A stretch of 53,710 bases of DNA from Marivivens sp. GTDB taxonomy: Bacteria; Pseudomonadota; Alphaproteobacteria; Rhodobacterales; Rhodobacteraceae. The position numbers and the translations under genes were made by a program. The notes beneath the pieces are model-generated. The model was not told the DNA's origin and did not search any database. It was given only the letters and a program-made list of their open reading frames with translations. This document shows, piece after piece, positions 18,741 through 29,140 of the stretch; positions within the stretch are counted from its first letter, which is position 1, and each line of letters opens with the position of its first letter. Location: positions 1 through 53,710 of the forward strand of contig JAURFB010000007.1 of assembly GCA_030827165.1 (NCBI GenBank), in the 5' to 3' direction.

Positions 18741-19196
18741 TCAGATCGGCCCAGCGAGCCGTTCCTCTGACAAAAGCACGTTGGCCTCGACGTTGCCAAC
18801 CCCCGGCAATGTCATGATCCGGCGGCGCAGGACGCGCTCGAAATCGGCGAGGTCTCGGGCGACAACGCGCAGGCGGTAGTCATAAAGGCCCAGAACGTGC
18901 TCGACCGTCTGCACCTCGCGGATGGACGTCACGGCGCGTTCGAAATCCTCAAGGCTTACCCGCCCTTTGGCGGCAAGCTTGATGCCGAGGAACACGGTCA
19001 CGCCAAAACCGAGCTTTGCGGCATCGAGCACCAGGCGGCGACCAGCGAGGATCCCCTCGTCCTGCAGCCGCCGCATCCGCCGCCATGTGGCGGGCTGGCT
19101 TAGGCCGAGGCGGCGCGAGAGCGTGCTGGCCGAAAGCGAGGCGTCAGCGGCCAGCGCCCCGAGGATCTTGCGGTCAAGGTCATCGAGTGGGGTCAT
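18741..19196 (-). CDS. Lrp/AsnC family regulator, second of a pair
   Basis: A 151-residue Lrp-like protein with an N-terminal helix-turn-helix (LDRKILGALAADAS, then LSRRLGLSQPATWRRM) and a C-terminal RAM effector domain (VEHVLGLYDYRLRVVARD, LPGVGNVEANVLL). The ATG at 19196 overlaps the stop of the upstream Lrp gene by 4 bases (ATGA), so the two are one operon. The nearby divergent ilvC and downstream aminotransferase are candidate targets. Confidence 0.93.
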   Translation of the reverse strand: MTPLDDLDRKILGALAADASLSASTLSRRLGLSQPATWRRMRRLQDEGILAGRRLVLDAAKLGFGVTVFLGIKLAAKGRVSLEDFERAVTSIREVQTVEHVLGLYDYRLRVVARDLADFERVLRRRIMTLPGVGNVEANVLLSEERLAGPI

Positions 19197-19648
19197 AGTG
19201 GCAGGGCCTCGTCCATCTTGACCGTGGCGACCGTCATCAGCGCCTCGATATCGGCGATATGCGGCAGGGTAAGGACCTTGTCGCGATAGATCGTCTGCCA
19301 ATGGCCTAAATCTCTGGCGACGATATGCAGGCGCACATCGACACGGCCAAGAAAGGTCTGGATCTCGATGACCTCGGCGACGCCGCGAGCGGCTGCGAGA
19401 AATTCGTCAAATGCGCTGGGGGCGGTCTTGTCGAGCGTGATCCGGAGAGACACCTCCACCGAAAAGCCGAGCGCCTTCCAATCGATCACCGCCTCCTGCC
19501 CCTTAATGATCCCCGCCTCGCGCAGCTTCTCGATGCGGCGTCCTGCGCGGCCAGCAGTCAGGCCGCAAAGCTCCGCCAGTTCCGGCAGGGCCAGCGAGGG
19601 ATCATCCTGAAGATGGCGCAGAAGGCGTCTGTCGGTATCGTCAAGCAT
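19193..19648 (-). CDS. Lrp/AsnC family regulator, first of a pair
   Basis: A second 151-residue Lrp-like regulator, starting MLDDTDRRLLRHLQDDPS, with helix-turn-helix residues about 18-50 and a RAM domain (VIEIQTFLGRVDVRLHIVARD). It is the promoter-proximal gene of the pair and is divergent from ilvC with 135 bases between starts. I chose the ATG at 19648, which begins the family-typical first helix, over an upstream in-frame start at 19684. The two proteins are clearly different in sequence and could form heteromers; that is speculation. Confidence 0.93.
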   Translation of the reverse strand: MLDDTDRRLLRHLQDDPSLALPELAELCGLTAGRAGRRIEKLREAGIIKGQEAVIDWKALGFSVEVSLRITLDKTAPSAFDEFLAAARGVAEVIEIQTFLGRVDVRLHIVARDLGHWQTIYRDKVLTLPHIADIEALMTVATVKMDEALPL

Positions 19649-19681
19649 AGATTTCTCAATAACTCTAGGAATTACGAATAA

Positions 19682-20806
<1,125 letters not shown>

Positions 20807-20827
20807 TCCCTTCCGGACCCGTGGATC

Positions 20828-20851
20828 GGGGCGCCTTCGGGCGCCCCTTTT
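20828..20851 (+). terminator. Intrinsic terminator of ilvC
   Basis: A GGGGCGCC / GGCGCCCC stem with the stable TTCG tetraloop is followed by TTTT, beginning 22 bases after the ilvC stop. Confidence 0.9.
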
Positions 20852-20857
20852 CCTTGC

Positions 20858-21313
20858 TCAAAGCGCGTCGAGGTCGGCTTTGAGGATCTTGGCGATCCTG
20901 TCGAGCGGATGATCGGTCAGTGTCTTGGCGATCTCGGCGATCACCGTGGCGGCCGCTTTGGCAGAAAGGTGATCACGCAGTTCGGACAAGACCTTGGGCG
21001 GCGCGGCAATCACCACCTCTTCGAATGCCTCGTCAGCGGCGGCTTTGTTGAGGATGTCGGCCACCTCGCCGGCGAACCTGGCCTCGGCAATCTGGTGCCA
21101 ATCGGTCGCCTCAAGCGACCCACCTCTCACTCCCGGAGCGGGGGCGGCGCGTCCCGGTCGGTCAGTTCCTTGTTCCCGGGTCAAGGGATTGTCCATTGTG
21201 CGGTGCCAGACGACCCGCAGATCATAGTCCTTCGTGTCGCCGCTGTTGCGCACGAACAGCGCCTTGCGGCCATCGGCAATCAAAGCCCAGGCGCCAGCCT
21301 TCAGAAAAACCAT
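20858..21313 (-). CDS. Host attachment family protein
   Basis: A 151-residue protein of the Host_attach (baeRF-like, eRF1-related) family. The N-terminal strand WALIADGRKALFVRN and the later LNKAAADEAFEEVVIAAPPKVLSELR segment are typical, as is the C-terminal HPLDRIAKIL. The GGAGGAGAGG stretch just before the ATG at 21313 supports that start. Members were named for a link with plant-host attachment in Agrobacterium, but most occur in free-living bacteria, so the name should not be taken as function. Confidence 0.83.
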   Translation of the reverse strand: MVFLKAGAWALIADGRKALFVRNSGDTKDYDLRVVWHRTMDNPLTREQGTDRPGRAAPAPGVRGGSLEATDWHQIAEARFAGEVADILNKAAADEAFEEVVIAAPPKVLSELRDHLSAKAAATVIAEIAKTLTDHPLDRIAKILKADLDAL

Positions 21314-21442
21314 CCTCTCCTCCCCCAAAAAGCATGACCACAGCCTATCGCAGTCCGGGCGCCCCGGCATTGAGCAAGATCAAGAAGCCACAGACACGCC
21401 AACCCTCTGGCGAAGGGTTCTCGGAAGCGCTAAGCCACCGTC

Positions 21443-22342
21443 ATGACCCAAGCTCCTACCCCTTCAAACTGGTTTTCGATCTTCGCGCTCGGCCTCATAT
21501 GGGGCGGGACATTCATGGTCGTGTCGATCGCGCTTGAGGGCTACGGGCCGCTCACGGTCGCCTGTGCCCGCACGACGCTGGGCGCCATTGCCCTTTCGGC
21601 GCTGGTCGTCGCGCTGGGCCGGCCCTTGCCCGACCGCAGCGTGATCAAGCATCTGATCGTGATCGGCGCCTTCAATACCGCGCTGCCGTTCACGCTTCTG
21701 AGTTGGGGGCAGCAATATGTGCCGTCGGCCTTTGCCGGTATCTCGATGGCGGCTCTTCCCCTGATTGTCCTGCCTCTTGCGCATTTCTTTTCCGACGAAC
21801 CCTTGTCGGCGCGGCGTTTTGCGGGTGTAGCGGTAGGGTTTACCGGGGCCATCGTGCTGATCGGCCCTGCCGCGCTCCGGATCGGCGAAGGTATGGCCCC
21901 GCTCGGCCAGATTGCTTGCCTGGCGGCTACGGTCTCCTATGCCATCTCGAGCATCCTGACCCGCCGCTGCCCGCCCATCGATCCCATCACGATGGCCGCT
22001 GCAACGTTGATCGTCGGCGCGGCGATCCTCATTCCGCCAACCCTCGCGATCGAAGGGGTTCCCGGCTGGGCCGGAACGCGCTCGGGCCTTGCGATCCTGA
22101 TCCTCGGATTCCTGCCGACCGCACTCGCCAACCTCTTGCGCGTCATCGTTATCCGCAGCGCCGGATCCGTGTTCATGACATTGGTGAACTATCAAGTGCC
22201 GCTCTGGTCGGTTGTCTTCGGCGCCTTTGTCCTGCGCGAAGACCTGCCCTTCCGCTTCTTTGCCGCGCTCGGTCTGATCCTTTGTGGGCTTGCGATAAGC
22301 CAGTGGCGCAGGCCGATCCGCGTCTTTGGCCCGAGGGCCTAG
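21443..22342 (+). CDS. DMT superfamily (EamA) transporter
   Basis: A 299-residue inner-membrane protein with about ten hydrophobic helices in two EamA repeats. The first begins [18 protein letters not shown] and the second follows from about residue 155, ending in the positive-inside tail [14 protein letters not shown]. EamA members export amino acids and other metabolites. No substrate is indicated. The gene ends 4 bases inside the convergent glmM. Confidence 0.9.
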   Translation: MTQAPTPSNWFSIFALGLIWGGTFMVVSIALEGYGPLTVACARTTLGAIALSALVVALGRPLPDRSVIKHLIVIGAFNTALPFTLLSWGQQYVPSAFAGISMAALPLIVLPLAHFFSDEPLSARRFAGVAVGFTGAIVLIGPAALRIGEGMAPLGQIACLAATVSYAISSILTRRCPPIDPITMAAATLIVGAAILIPPTLAIEGVPGWAGTRSGLAILILGFLPTALANLLRVIVIRSAGSVFMTLVNYQVPLWSVVFGAFVLREDLPFRFFAALGLILCGLAISQWRRPIRVFGPRA

Positions 22343-23682
22343 ATCGCTGACAAGACCTCGGCCACGATGCCATCGACCACGCGCTCCAGAAGGCCCGCGT
22401 CTTCGCATTCGGCCATCACCCTGATCAGGGGCTCGGTGCCGGACTTTCGGATAAGAAGGCGGCCCTTGTCCAGAAGATCCGCCTCGGCGGCGGCAATCGC
22501 GTCTTTGACGGACCGGGCCTCGAGCGGATTCTGTCCGGCCTGATAGCGGACGTTCTTGAGCATCTGCGGCACGGTTTCGAAACTATGTGCCAACTCGCTC
22601 GCTTTCTTGTCGGTTTCGACCATGGCAGCCAGGAATTGAAGCCCTGCCAGAAGGCCGTCGCCGGTGGTGGCATAGTCGGTCATCACGATATGGCCCGATT
22701 GCTCGCCACCAAGGTTGAACCCCCCCCCGCGCATCCGCTCGACCACATAGCGATCGCCTACGGCGGTGCGTTCCAGATGCAGGCCCTGCCCTTCAAGGAA
22801 CCGCTCGAGCCCGAGGTTCGACATGACCGTGGCGACAAGCGTCTTGTGAGCAAGCCGCCCTTCCACTGCCCAGCGCGCCGCCATCAGCGCCATGATCTGG
22901 TCGCCGTCCGCGACCTTGCCGGTCTCGTCCAGGATCATCACCCTGTCGGCGTCGCCATCAAGGCAAATACCCATGTCGGCACCGTGGGCAATAATCGTTT
23001 CGGCGGCAGCGGCGGTATTGGTCGAGCCGCAGCCCTCGTTGACATTACGCCCGTTTGGCGTGACGCCCACGGGAATGACTTCGGCCCCAAGTTCCCAAAG
23101 CACCTCGGGCGCGACACGATAGGCAGCGCCGTTGGCACAGTCGATCACAACCTTGAGGCCTGTCAGGTGCATTCCCGAGGGGAATGTCGACTTGACCCGC
23201 TCCGCATAGCGGAAACGGCCGTCGTCGATCCGCTTGGCCCGCCCGATCCGATCGGCGGGCGCGTAGGCCGGATCGGCTTCGAGAAGCGCCTCGATCTCGG
23301 CTTCGGCCGAATCGGAGAGCTTGAACCCGTCGGGCCCGAAGAACTTGATGCCGTTGTCGTTGTGCGGGTTGTGCGAGGCGGAAATCATGATGCCAAGATC
23401 GGCGCGCATCGTCGTTGTCAGCATCCCGACAGCCGGTGTCGGCACCGGGCCGAGAAGCAAAACGTTCATGCCCGTCGAGGCAAGGCCGGCAGTCAGCGCG
23501 TTTTCGAACATATAGCCCGACAGGCGCGTATCCTTGCCGATCACTACGCGATGGCCGTTTGCTCCATCGTTGGCGAAATAACGGCCCGCCGCCGCGCCGA
23601 GGCGCAGGGCGAGGTCTGCTGTCATCGGATAGGTGTTGGCGGTGCCACGCACGCCATCTGTCCCGAAAAGCTTGCGGCTCAT
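22339..23682 (-). CDS. glmM: Phosphoglucosamine mutase
   Basis: Converts glucosamine-6-phosphate to glucosamine-1-phosphate for UDP-GlcNAc, the precursor of peptidoglycan and LPS. It has 447 residues. The phosphoserine loop ISASHNP has the catalytic serine at about 103. The metal loop CLDGDADRV is at about 240-248, the sugar-binding GGEQSGH at about 325-331, and the phosphate-binding [14 protein letters not shown] is near the C-terminus. The ATG at 23682 overlaps the folP stop by 4 bases. A folP-glmM pairing is widespread in bacteria. Confidence 0.98.
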   Translation of the reverse strand: MSRKLFGTDGVRGTANTYPMTADLALRLGAAAGRYFANDGANGHRVVIGKDTRLSGYMFENALTAGLASTGMNVLLLGPVPTPAVGMLTTTMRADLGIMISASHNPHNDNGIKFFGPDGFKLSDSAEAEIEALLEADPAYAPADRIGRAKRIDDGRFRYAERVKSTFPSGMHLTGLKVVIDCANGAAYRVAPEVLWELGAEVIPVGVTPNGRNVNEGCGSTNTAAAAETIIAHGADMGICLDGDADRVMILDETGKVADGDQIMALMAARWAVEGRLAHKTLVATVMSNLGLERFLEGQGLHLERTAVGDRYVVERMRGGGFNLGGEQSGHIVMTDYATTGDGLLAGLQFLAAMVETDKKASELAHSFETVPQMLKNVRYQAGQNPLEARSVKDAIAAAEADLLDKGRLLIRKSGTEPLIRVMAECEDAGLLERVVDGIVAEVLSAI

Positions 23683-24692
23683 GAAAGGTCCGTCCCGAAA
23701 ATCGCCTGTTGCAGGCTCAGCGCCTGTCTTGTCTCGAATGTATCATGGACGCGCAGGATCTGAACACCCTGTGCAGCTCCATGAAGCGCCACGGCCACCG
23801 AGCCTGCCATCCGGTCCAAGGGATCGGGCGCATTGCCGATCGTCCCGATGAACCGTTTGCGAGAGGCACCGAGAAGGATCGGGCAGCCCAGATCATGATA
23901 GAGCGACAAGTTCTGAAGCAAACTCACGTTATGTTGCAGCGTCTTGCCAAAACCGATGCCCGGATCGGCGATGATCTTGTCCCGCTTGATGCCAGCGGCC
24001 TCGGCGGCCTCGATCCTCTCGGCCAGCCAGTCATAGACATCGAGAACGACATCGTCATAGCGCGGATCGTTCTGCATCGTCTCGGGATCGCCCTGCGCAT
24101 GCATGAGGCAGACCGGCACGCCGCGCTCGGCCACCAGAGAGGCCATCGCACCGTCATAGGCCATGGCGGCCACGTCATTGACAATATCGGCCCCGGCATC
24201 GAGGGCGGCCGCGGCGACAGAGGCCTTGCGCGTGTCGATCGAGATGGGCGTGGTGATCCCCGCCGCACGGATCGCTTCGATCACCGGGACCACGCGGGCG
24301 ATCTCGTCCTTCTCGGGCACGGCGGCCGAGCCGGGCCGGGTGCTCTCGCCGCCGATGTCGAGAATATCCGCCTCAGTGGCCATCTTGCGGGCGCGGGCGA
24401 GCGCGGCGTTAACGGCAAAGACCTGCCCGCCATCGGAGAAGCTGTCGGGCGTGATGTTGAGGATGACCATGATGCGCGGCCGATCGAGGGCCAGCCCCGC
24501 AAGGTTGGCGCGGGGCGCGGAAAGCCGCCCCAGCGTTGCCGCATCCAATTGCGCCGCCTGTCTGACTTCGCGGCGATCCCGCCCGCCGCAGTGCGCCTCT
24601 TGCCACCAGACGGTCGCGCTTCCGGCAAGGGGCCGTGCGGCATCGGGGCGGGGCAAACCGCTTCGGGCGATCGTCTGGTGATAGGTCGTCAC
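23679..24692 (-). CDS. folP: Dihydropteroate synthase
   Basis: Condenses p-aminobenzoate with dihydropterin pyrophosphate in folate synthesis, the sulfonamide target. Conserved loops are [42 protein letters not shown] and the C-terminal [11 protein letters not shown] place the start at GTG 24692, preceded by AGGAG and overlapping the folB stop by 4 bases, which gives 337 residues. The roughly 75 residues before the TIM barrel are longer than in E. coli FolP, as in other Rhodobacteraceae. It lies between folB and glmM in one operon. Confidence 0.96.
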   Translation of the reverse strand: MTTYHQTIARSGLPRPDAARPLAGSATVWWQEAHCGGRDRREVRQAAQLDAATLGRLSAPRANLAGLALDRPRIMVILNITPDSFSDGGQVFAVNAALARARKMATEADILDIGGESTRPGSAAVPEKDEIARVVPVIEAIRAAGITTPISIDTRKASVAAAALDAGADIVNDVAAMAYDGAMASLVAERGVPVCLMHAQGDPETMQNDPRYDDVVLDVYDWLAERIEAAEAAGIKRDKIIADPGIGFGKTLQHNVSLLQNLSLYHDLGCPILLGASRKRFIGTIGNAPDPLDRMAGSVAVALHGAAQGVQILRVHDTFETRQALSLQQAIFGTDLS

Positions 24693-25603
24693 TTTGCCGC
24701 TCCTAGGGGGATCGAGCGGCACGAGACTGAAAGTTCTGGCGCTTCGGCCCCGATCACGACCAGTTCGGCCGCCTTCATCTCTTCGGCAAACCAGCCCGCC
24801 AGCGCCAAGGGATCGCGGGGTCCGGCCGAGGGGCGATGGGCGGAATCGAGGACGATCTTCGAGGGCGCCCAGACCGTGATCTCGCCGTTTCTCATCGCCC
24901 AATCAAGCTCGGTCCGGGTTTCCACGACGATGCAGCGCGCATCTCGCGCGGCCAGAACCCAGGCGTTTTGTTCGATGGCCAAGAGGTCAATCCGCCGCTG
25001 GGCAAGGGCCGAGCTTGCCGACGGGGGTGTTGCAAAAGCGGCCCCCACACAAAGAATAAGAGGCGTCTTGTCCGCCGAGAGCATATCGATCCAGCCAGCC
25101 AACCGGTCCGACGCGATGGCTTCGTTGGTGAGGAAGACGACGCGCGGGTGGGGCGCCTGCACATGGTCTTGCCCCTTGCGCGCCACTTCGCCCTTGGCGC
25201 GGACGATCTCGACACCAAGAGAAAAGGGGCCGCGATCCAGCTTTTCTATCCGCACGAAAACCCGCAACGCTTGCGGCTCGCGCAGGATACGTTCGGCCAC
25301 CCGCGCTGCGAGGGTCTCAAGCAGGTTGATCCGCTCTTCGCCCAGTTCGGCACCGATGGCCTCTGTGACCTTGTCGTATGACAGGATGCGATCCACGTCG
25401 TCGTCGATTTCGCCGGTCTGCGGCGCGACCTCGACAACCACGTTGAAGCGCACCCGCTGAAGATGGCCGCGCTCCTGCTGGAATGCGCCGATCTCGACCT
25501 CGACGGTATAGTCGCGCAGAGAAATGCGGTCGCAGGGCTGAGTCGCGCTGGCCGCGGCACGTTCCGCGGGATGGGCGAAGGCGAGGCTGATATCGTCGGT
25601 CAT
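24689..25603 (-). CDS. folB: Dihydroneopterin aldolase with extra C-terminal domain
   Basis: Residues about 25-145 are a FolB domain that splits dihydroneopterin in folate synthesis. It shows ISLRDYTVEVEIGAFQQER, the catalytic-site YDKV in LSYDKVTEAI, and LLETLAARVAERIL with the conserved Glu. The protein then runs on for about 150 residues, to 304 in total, while typical FolB is about 120. The C-terminal half (HPRVVFLTNEAIASDRLAGW, VVETRTELDWA, ITVWAPSKIVLD, DPLALAGWFAEEMKAAELVVIG) is alpha/beta in pattern. It recalls amino-acid-kinase-like folds, but that is inference only. The ATG at 25603 begins the likely start. folP follows with a 4-base overlap. Confidence 0.9.
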   Translation of the reverse strand: MTDDISLAFAHPAERAAASATQPCDRISLRDYTVEVEIGAFQQERGHLQRVRFNVVVEVAPQTGEIDDDVDRILSYDKVTEAIGAELGEERINLLETLAARVAERILREPQALRVFVRIEKLDRGPFSLGVEIVRAKGEVARKGQDHVQAPHPRVVFLTNEAIASDRLAGWIDMLSADKTPLILCVGAAFATPPSASSALAQRRIDLLAIEQNAWVLAARDARCIVVETRTELDWAMRNGEITVWAPSKIVLDSAHRPSAGPRDPLALAGWFAEEMKAAELVVIGAEAPELSVSCRSIPLGAAK

Positions 25604-25679
25604 GTCATGCCCCTGAGCGGTAGAGAATGCCCGCGGCATAGCGCCACAAATCCCTGACAGCAACCAAAGATGCCAAAGA

Positions 25680-26357
25680 TCAGTTCGAAGCGGTGCGCGT
25701 TGGCTCGCGATAGAAGAGGTGCGAGCCGATCGAAGCGGTCTGGGCAAAGCGATTGGCCCAGGACGGGCTGACAAACGATGCGTGATAGTAGGTAGCGCCG
25801 TGGGTCAGATCGCTGGGCATTCCATCGATCAAGAGCCGCGCGATGCGCCCCGCCATGTCCCAGGCTTGGGGTTCGTGCACGGTCTCAAGCTTGCCGTCGC
25901 AGGTATAGGTGAATTGGCACGCAAACCGCTGGCCGGTGCCCTGATTGACAACCTTGCAGATGGTGGTTGGGAAAGAGCTGCTGCTGACGCGGTTGAGGAT
26001 CACTTCGCCAACCGCGAACATCCCCTTGATCGTCTCGCCGCGCGCCTCGAAATAGAGCGCTTCGGTCAGACATTCCCACTGAGCGTCACCCTCAGGGGCG
26101 GGTTGTTCGGCAAGAAATTCGGTGGTGTAGGTTTCGCTGGGTTTTTCTTGTCGATCTCGGGCCAGGCTGGTCGGCGCTGTCAGCATCGCAAAATGGGAGG
26201 ATGAAACAATGTCGAGCGCCTGACGTTCCTGGCCAAGCAGGGCGCCCAGACGGCTGGCAAGAAGCTCTTCCGAGGAGGCAGTCACAGCCCCAAACACGAA
26301 TACGCCGACCGCAAAAACAGCGGCCCGGATCATACGATGTCCGAGCGACAGGATCAT
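25680..26357 (-). CDS. SleB-type cell wall hydrolase
   Basis: A 225-residue exported protein: a hydrophobic segment at about 9-27 acts as signal peptide or anchor, and a Hydrolase_2/SleB domain lies at about 94-218. The catalytic Glu104 sits in ALYFEARGE, followed by VGEVILNRV and the GATYYHASFVSPSW motif. Such proteins are lytic transglycosylases or amidases acting on peptidoglycan. An alternative start, MIRAAVF, lies 24 bases downstream. It is upstream of folB on the same strand, 76 bases away. Confidence 0.9.
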   Translation of the reverse strand: MILSLGHRMIRAAVFAVGVFVFGAVTASSEELLASRLGALLGQERQALDIVSSSHFAMLTAPTSLARDRQEKPSETYTTEFLAEQPAPEGDAQWECLTEALYFEARGETIKGMFAVGEVILNRVSSSSFPTTICKVVNQGTGQRFACQFTYTCDGKLETVHEPQAWDMAGRIARLLIDGMPSDLTHGATYYHASFVSPSWANRFAQTASIGSHLFYREPTRTASN

Positions 26358-26521
26358 TTCCCCAACCCAGGTTCCACGCGGTCAGCCCCGCGCAGGCCGG
26401 CATTCCATAAGGCGAAAAATTGGCAGGGTCTATATCAAAGACCAAGTTTTCCCCAGCTTTGGCGAAAACTGTCGATACCAACTCCATATATGTAGGGCTG
26501 GCTCGGATCCGAATACCATAT

Positions 26522-29071
26522 CTAGATCTTCATTCGGTCCGCGATCGCTAGCTGGGCAGCGGAAAGTCGCGCAACGGGAACCCGGAACGGCGAGCAAGAC
26601 ACATAGTCGAAGCCCTGTTTCCTGCAGAAATCTATCGCCGACCGGCTACCGCCGTGCTCGCCACAGATCGACAGGACAACATCGGGGCGGCCGCTCCGGC
26701 CCCGCTCGGCACCGATGGACAGAAGCTCGCCCACGCCCTCCACGTCGAGCGTGTGAAAGGGGTCTTCCTCGTAGACATGGGCCTGCACATAGGCCGACAT
26801 GAACCGCCCCGCATCGTCGCGCGAAAGGCCATAGGTCATTTGCGTCAGGTCGTTGGTGCCAAAGGACAGGAACGCCGCGTGCTGGGCGATGTCGGCCGCG
26901 CGCAATGCGGCGCGGGGGGTTTCGACCATCACCCCGAGGCGATAGTTGAAATCAACGCCGGTCTCGCCCTTGACGGCGGCGGCGACCGCATCGATCCGTG
27001 TCTTGACGAGCTCGACCTCGCGCATGGCCGACACCAGCGGGATCATGATCTCGGGAACCACAGGATCGCCCTTGCGGCTGGCGGCGACGGTCGCCTCGAA
27101 GATCGCTCGCGCCTGCATATCATAGATCTCGGGATAGGTGAGGCCCAACCGGACCCCGCGCATCCCGAGCATGGGGTTGTATTCCGACAAGGCCTCGACG
27201 CGCGCGGCCACATCCGAGAGCGGCAGATCAAGCTGCTCGGCCAGATCGCGCATTCCCGCCTTTTCGGTCGGCAGAAACTCGTGCAGCGGCGGGTCGAACA
27301 GGCGGATGCAGACCGGCTGGCCCTGCATGATCTTGAAAAGCTCGACAAAATCGGCGCGCTGCATTGGCAAGAGCCGATCCAGCACCGCGCGGCGATCCCC
27401 CGCAGAGCCCGCAAAGATCATCTCGCGCATCACGCCAAGGCGGTCGCCTTCAAAGAACATGTGCTCCGTCCGGCACAGGCCAATGCCTTGCGCGGCGAAA
27501 TTTCGGGCGGTCTGGGCGTCGGCGGGCGTATCGGCGTTGGCGCGCACACCGATATCGCGGAACTCGTCGGCCCAAGTCAGAAGTGTTTGAAAGGCGCTGT
27601 CCAGCGCCGCCTCGAGCATCGGCGGCTCGCCTGCCAAGACCTCGCCGGTCGTGCCGTCGATTGTGATCACGTCGCCCTCGGCATAGCGCTTGCCGTTGGG
27701 GCCAAAGAGGATCTTTTTCTTGCGGTCGATGGTCAGGTCGGACGCACCCACAACGCAAGGCAAACCAAGGCCGCGGCCGATCACGGCGGCGTGGCTGGTG
27801 ATCCCGCCCCGCACCGTCAGAACCGCTTGGGCGACGTGCATCCCGCGAATGTCTTCGGGGCTGGTCTCCCAGCGGACAAGGATGCACGGCTCGCTGCGGG
27901 CGGCGCTGGCGGTGGCGTCATCGGCGGAAAAAACGATGCGGCCCGAGGCGGCTCCGGGGCTGGCGGCGATGCCCTTGACGATCAGGTCTCGCGGCGCGGA
28001 CGGGTCGACTTGCCGGTGCAGAAGCTCGGACAAAGCGGTCGGTTCGACGCGCAAGATCGCTTCTTCCCGCGGGATATGCCCGTCTTCGGCAAGTGCTACG
28101 GCGATCCGCACAGCGGCGCGGCTCGACCTTTGAACCCGAACGGCATCAAGAATCGAAAGCTGCCCGTTTTCGATGGCAAACTCGATCTGCATTTCCTCGC
28201 GGAGCTTGGCGCGGCAGAGATCGCCATAGCGGACAAGGCTTTCAAAGACTTCCGGCAAAGCCTCTTCCACCGAAAGGCCACGCGGATCGCGCATCAGGTA
28301 AAGCGCGCCGTCGCCATCGGTCAGGGCCTCGCGCCCTTGGCTTTGCGCCAGATAGCGCCCCTTGAGCGTCCGCTCGCCGGTTGTCGGATCGACAAACTCG
28401 ATCACCCCCGAGCCGCATTCGCCCCTGCCGACACCAAGCGCCATCGCTTGCACGACCAGGCCGAGGCCCGCATCGACCGGCGCACCCTTGGCCTGCCGCA
28501 GGAGCCGAGCGGTTGTGCCCTCCCAAGCCCGCGCCATGGAGCGCAAAACCTCGGTCAGCTGTTCGCTAGGATCTTGCGGGAAGGGCTCGTCCATCTCGTA
28601 TTCATAAGCATCGAGGGCCGCCTGAAGCGCTTGCGCCGAGGGGCGCGCGGGAAGATCGAAGGAATCGGGATCAAGCCGCGAGACATGGACGGCATAGCAC
28701 TGGATGAACCGCAGATAGAGCGCGGTCGCCGCCTCTGCACCGATCTCGCCCGACATCCTTGCATGGCGCTCGTCGTTCATGCCGATATTGAGGATCGCGC
28801 CCGGCCCGCCCCAGTCGGGGTCTTGGCTGGAAGGCCGCACCGACAAGAGGGGCGATGCTCCGAAGGGCGCCATGACCTTGTCCATATCAGGCAATTGGCC
28901 ACGGGCAATCGCCTGCACCGCGCCAAAGGAAAGCGCCACCGTGGTGGGCACCGGCATCTCAAGACGGATCAACCGCTGCAAGCATTTCGCCCGCCCGCCG
29001 TGCACCGAGGGCGACATGGGCACCTCGGGCGTGATCAGCGTGATCGGCGGGTAGGTGATTTCTTTCTGCAC
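26522..29071 (-). CDS. ppdK: Pyruvate phosphate dikinase-like protein with divergent ATP-grasp domain
   Basis: An 849-residue relative of PPDK, which interconverts PEP and pyruvate with ATP/Pi. The central phosphohistidine domain is intact (GGITSHAAV, His427). So is the C-terminal PEP/pyruvate barrel: IGLCRTEHM, CIRLFDPPLHEFLP, MVETPRAAL, FGTNDLTQM, CGEHGG with its active-site Cys, and CSPFRVPVARL. The N-terminal nucleotide-binding part is altered. The usual VRSGARxSMPGMMDT loop reads VRPSSQDPDWGGPGA (78-92), and the usual LQTRxGKR reads LDAVRVQR (308-315). The GTG at 29071 with AGGAG is the chosen start. It lies 69 bases after glyS. Symbol used for family; dikinase activity is doubtful. Confidence 0.85.
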   Translation of the reverse strand: MQKEITYPPITLITPEVPMSPSVHGGRAKCLQRLIRLEMPVPTTVALSFGAVQAIARGQLPDMDKVMAPFGASPLLSVRPSSQDPDWGGPGAILNIGMNDERHARMSGEIGAEAATALYLRFIQCYAVHVSRLDPDSFDLPARPSAQALQAALDAYEYEMDEPFPQDPSEQLTEVLRSMARAWEGTTARLLRQAKGAPVDAGLGLVVQAMALGVGRGECGSGVIEFVDPTTGERTLKGRYLAQSQGREALTDGDGALYLMRDPRGLSVEEALPEVFESLVRYGDLCRAKLREEMQIEFAIENGQLSILDAVRVQRSSRAAVRIAVALAEDGHIPREEAILRVEPTALSELLHRQVDPSAPRDLIVKGIAASPGAASGRIVFSADDATASAARSEPCILVRWETSPEDIRGMHVAQAVLTVRGGITSHAAVIGRGLGLPCVVGASDLTIDRKKKILFGPNGKRYAEGDVITIDGTTGEVLAGEPPMLEAALDSAFQTLLTWADEFRDIGVRANADTPADAQTARNFAAQGIGLCRTEHMFFEGDRLGVMREMIFAGSAGDRRAVLDRLLPMQRADFVELFKIMQGQPVCIRLFDPPLHEFLPTEKAGMRDLAEQLDLPLSDVAARVEALSEYNPMLGMRGVRLGLTYPEIYDMQARAIFEATVAASRKGDPVVPEIMIPLVSAMREVELVKTRIDAVAAAVKGETGVDFNYRLGVMVETPRAALRAADIAQHAAFLSFGTNDLTQMTYGLSRDDAGRFMSAYVQAHVYEEDPFHTLDVEGVGELLSIGAERGRSGRPDVVLSICGEHGGSRSAIDFCRKQGFDYVSCSPFRVPVARLSAAQLAIADRMKI

Positions 29072-29140
29072 TGCGGCGTTCTCCTGCTGCCCGCACTTTA
29101 GGCGCTCTGCGATTCGCAGCAAGGAAAACCTTTGGTTTTG

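Noticed and set aside
20858..21313. Calling this a host-interaction or virulence gene because of the family name
   Set aside because: The name comes from one plant-associated case; the family is widespread and the context is housekeeping.
26654..29101. An 815-codon open frame on the plus strand opposite the PPDK-like gene
   Set aside because: Low-information His/Arg/Gly-rich sequence without family signatures; it is the complement shadow of a well-supported gene.
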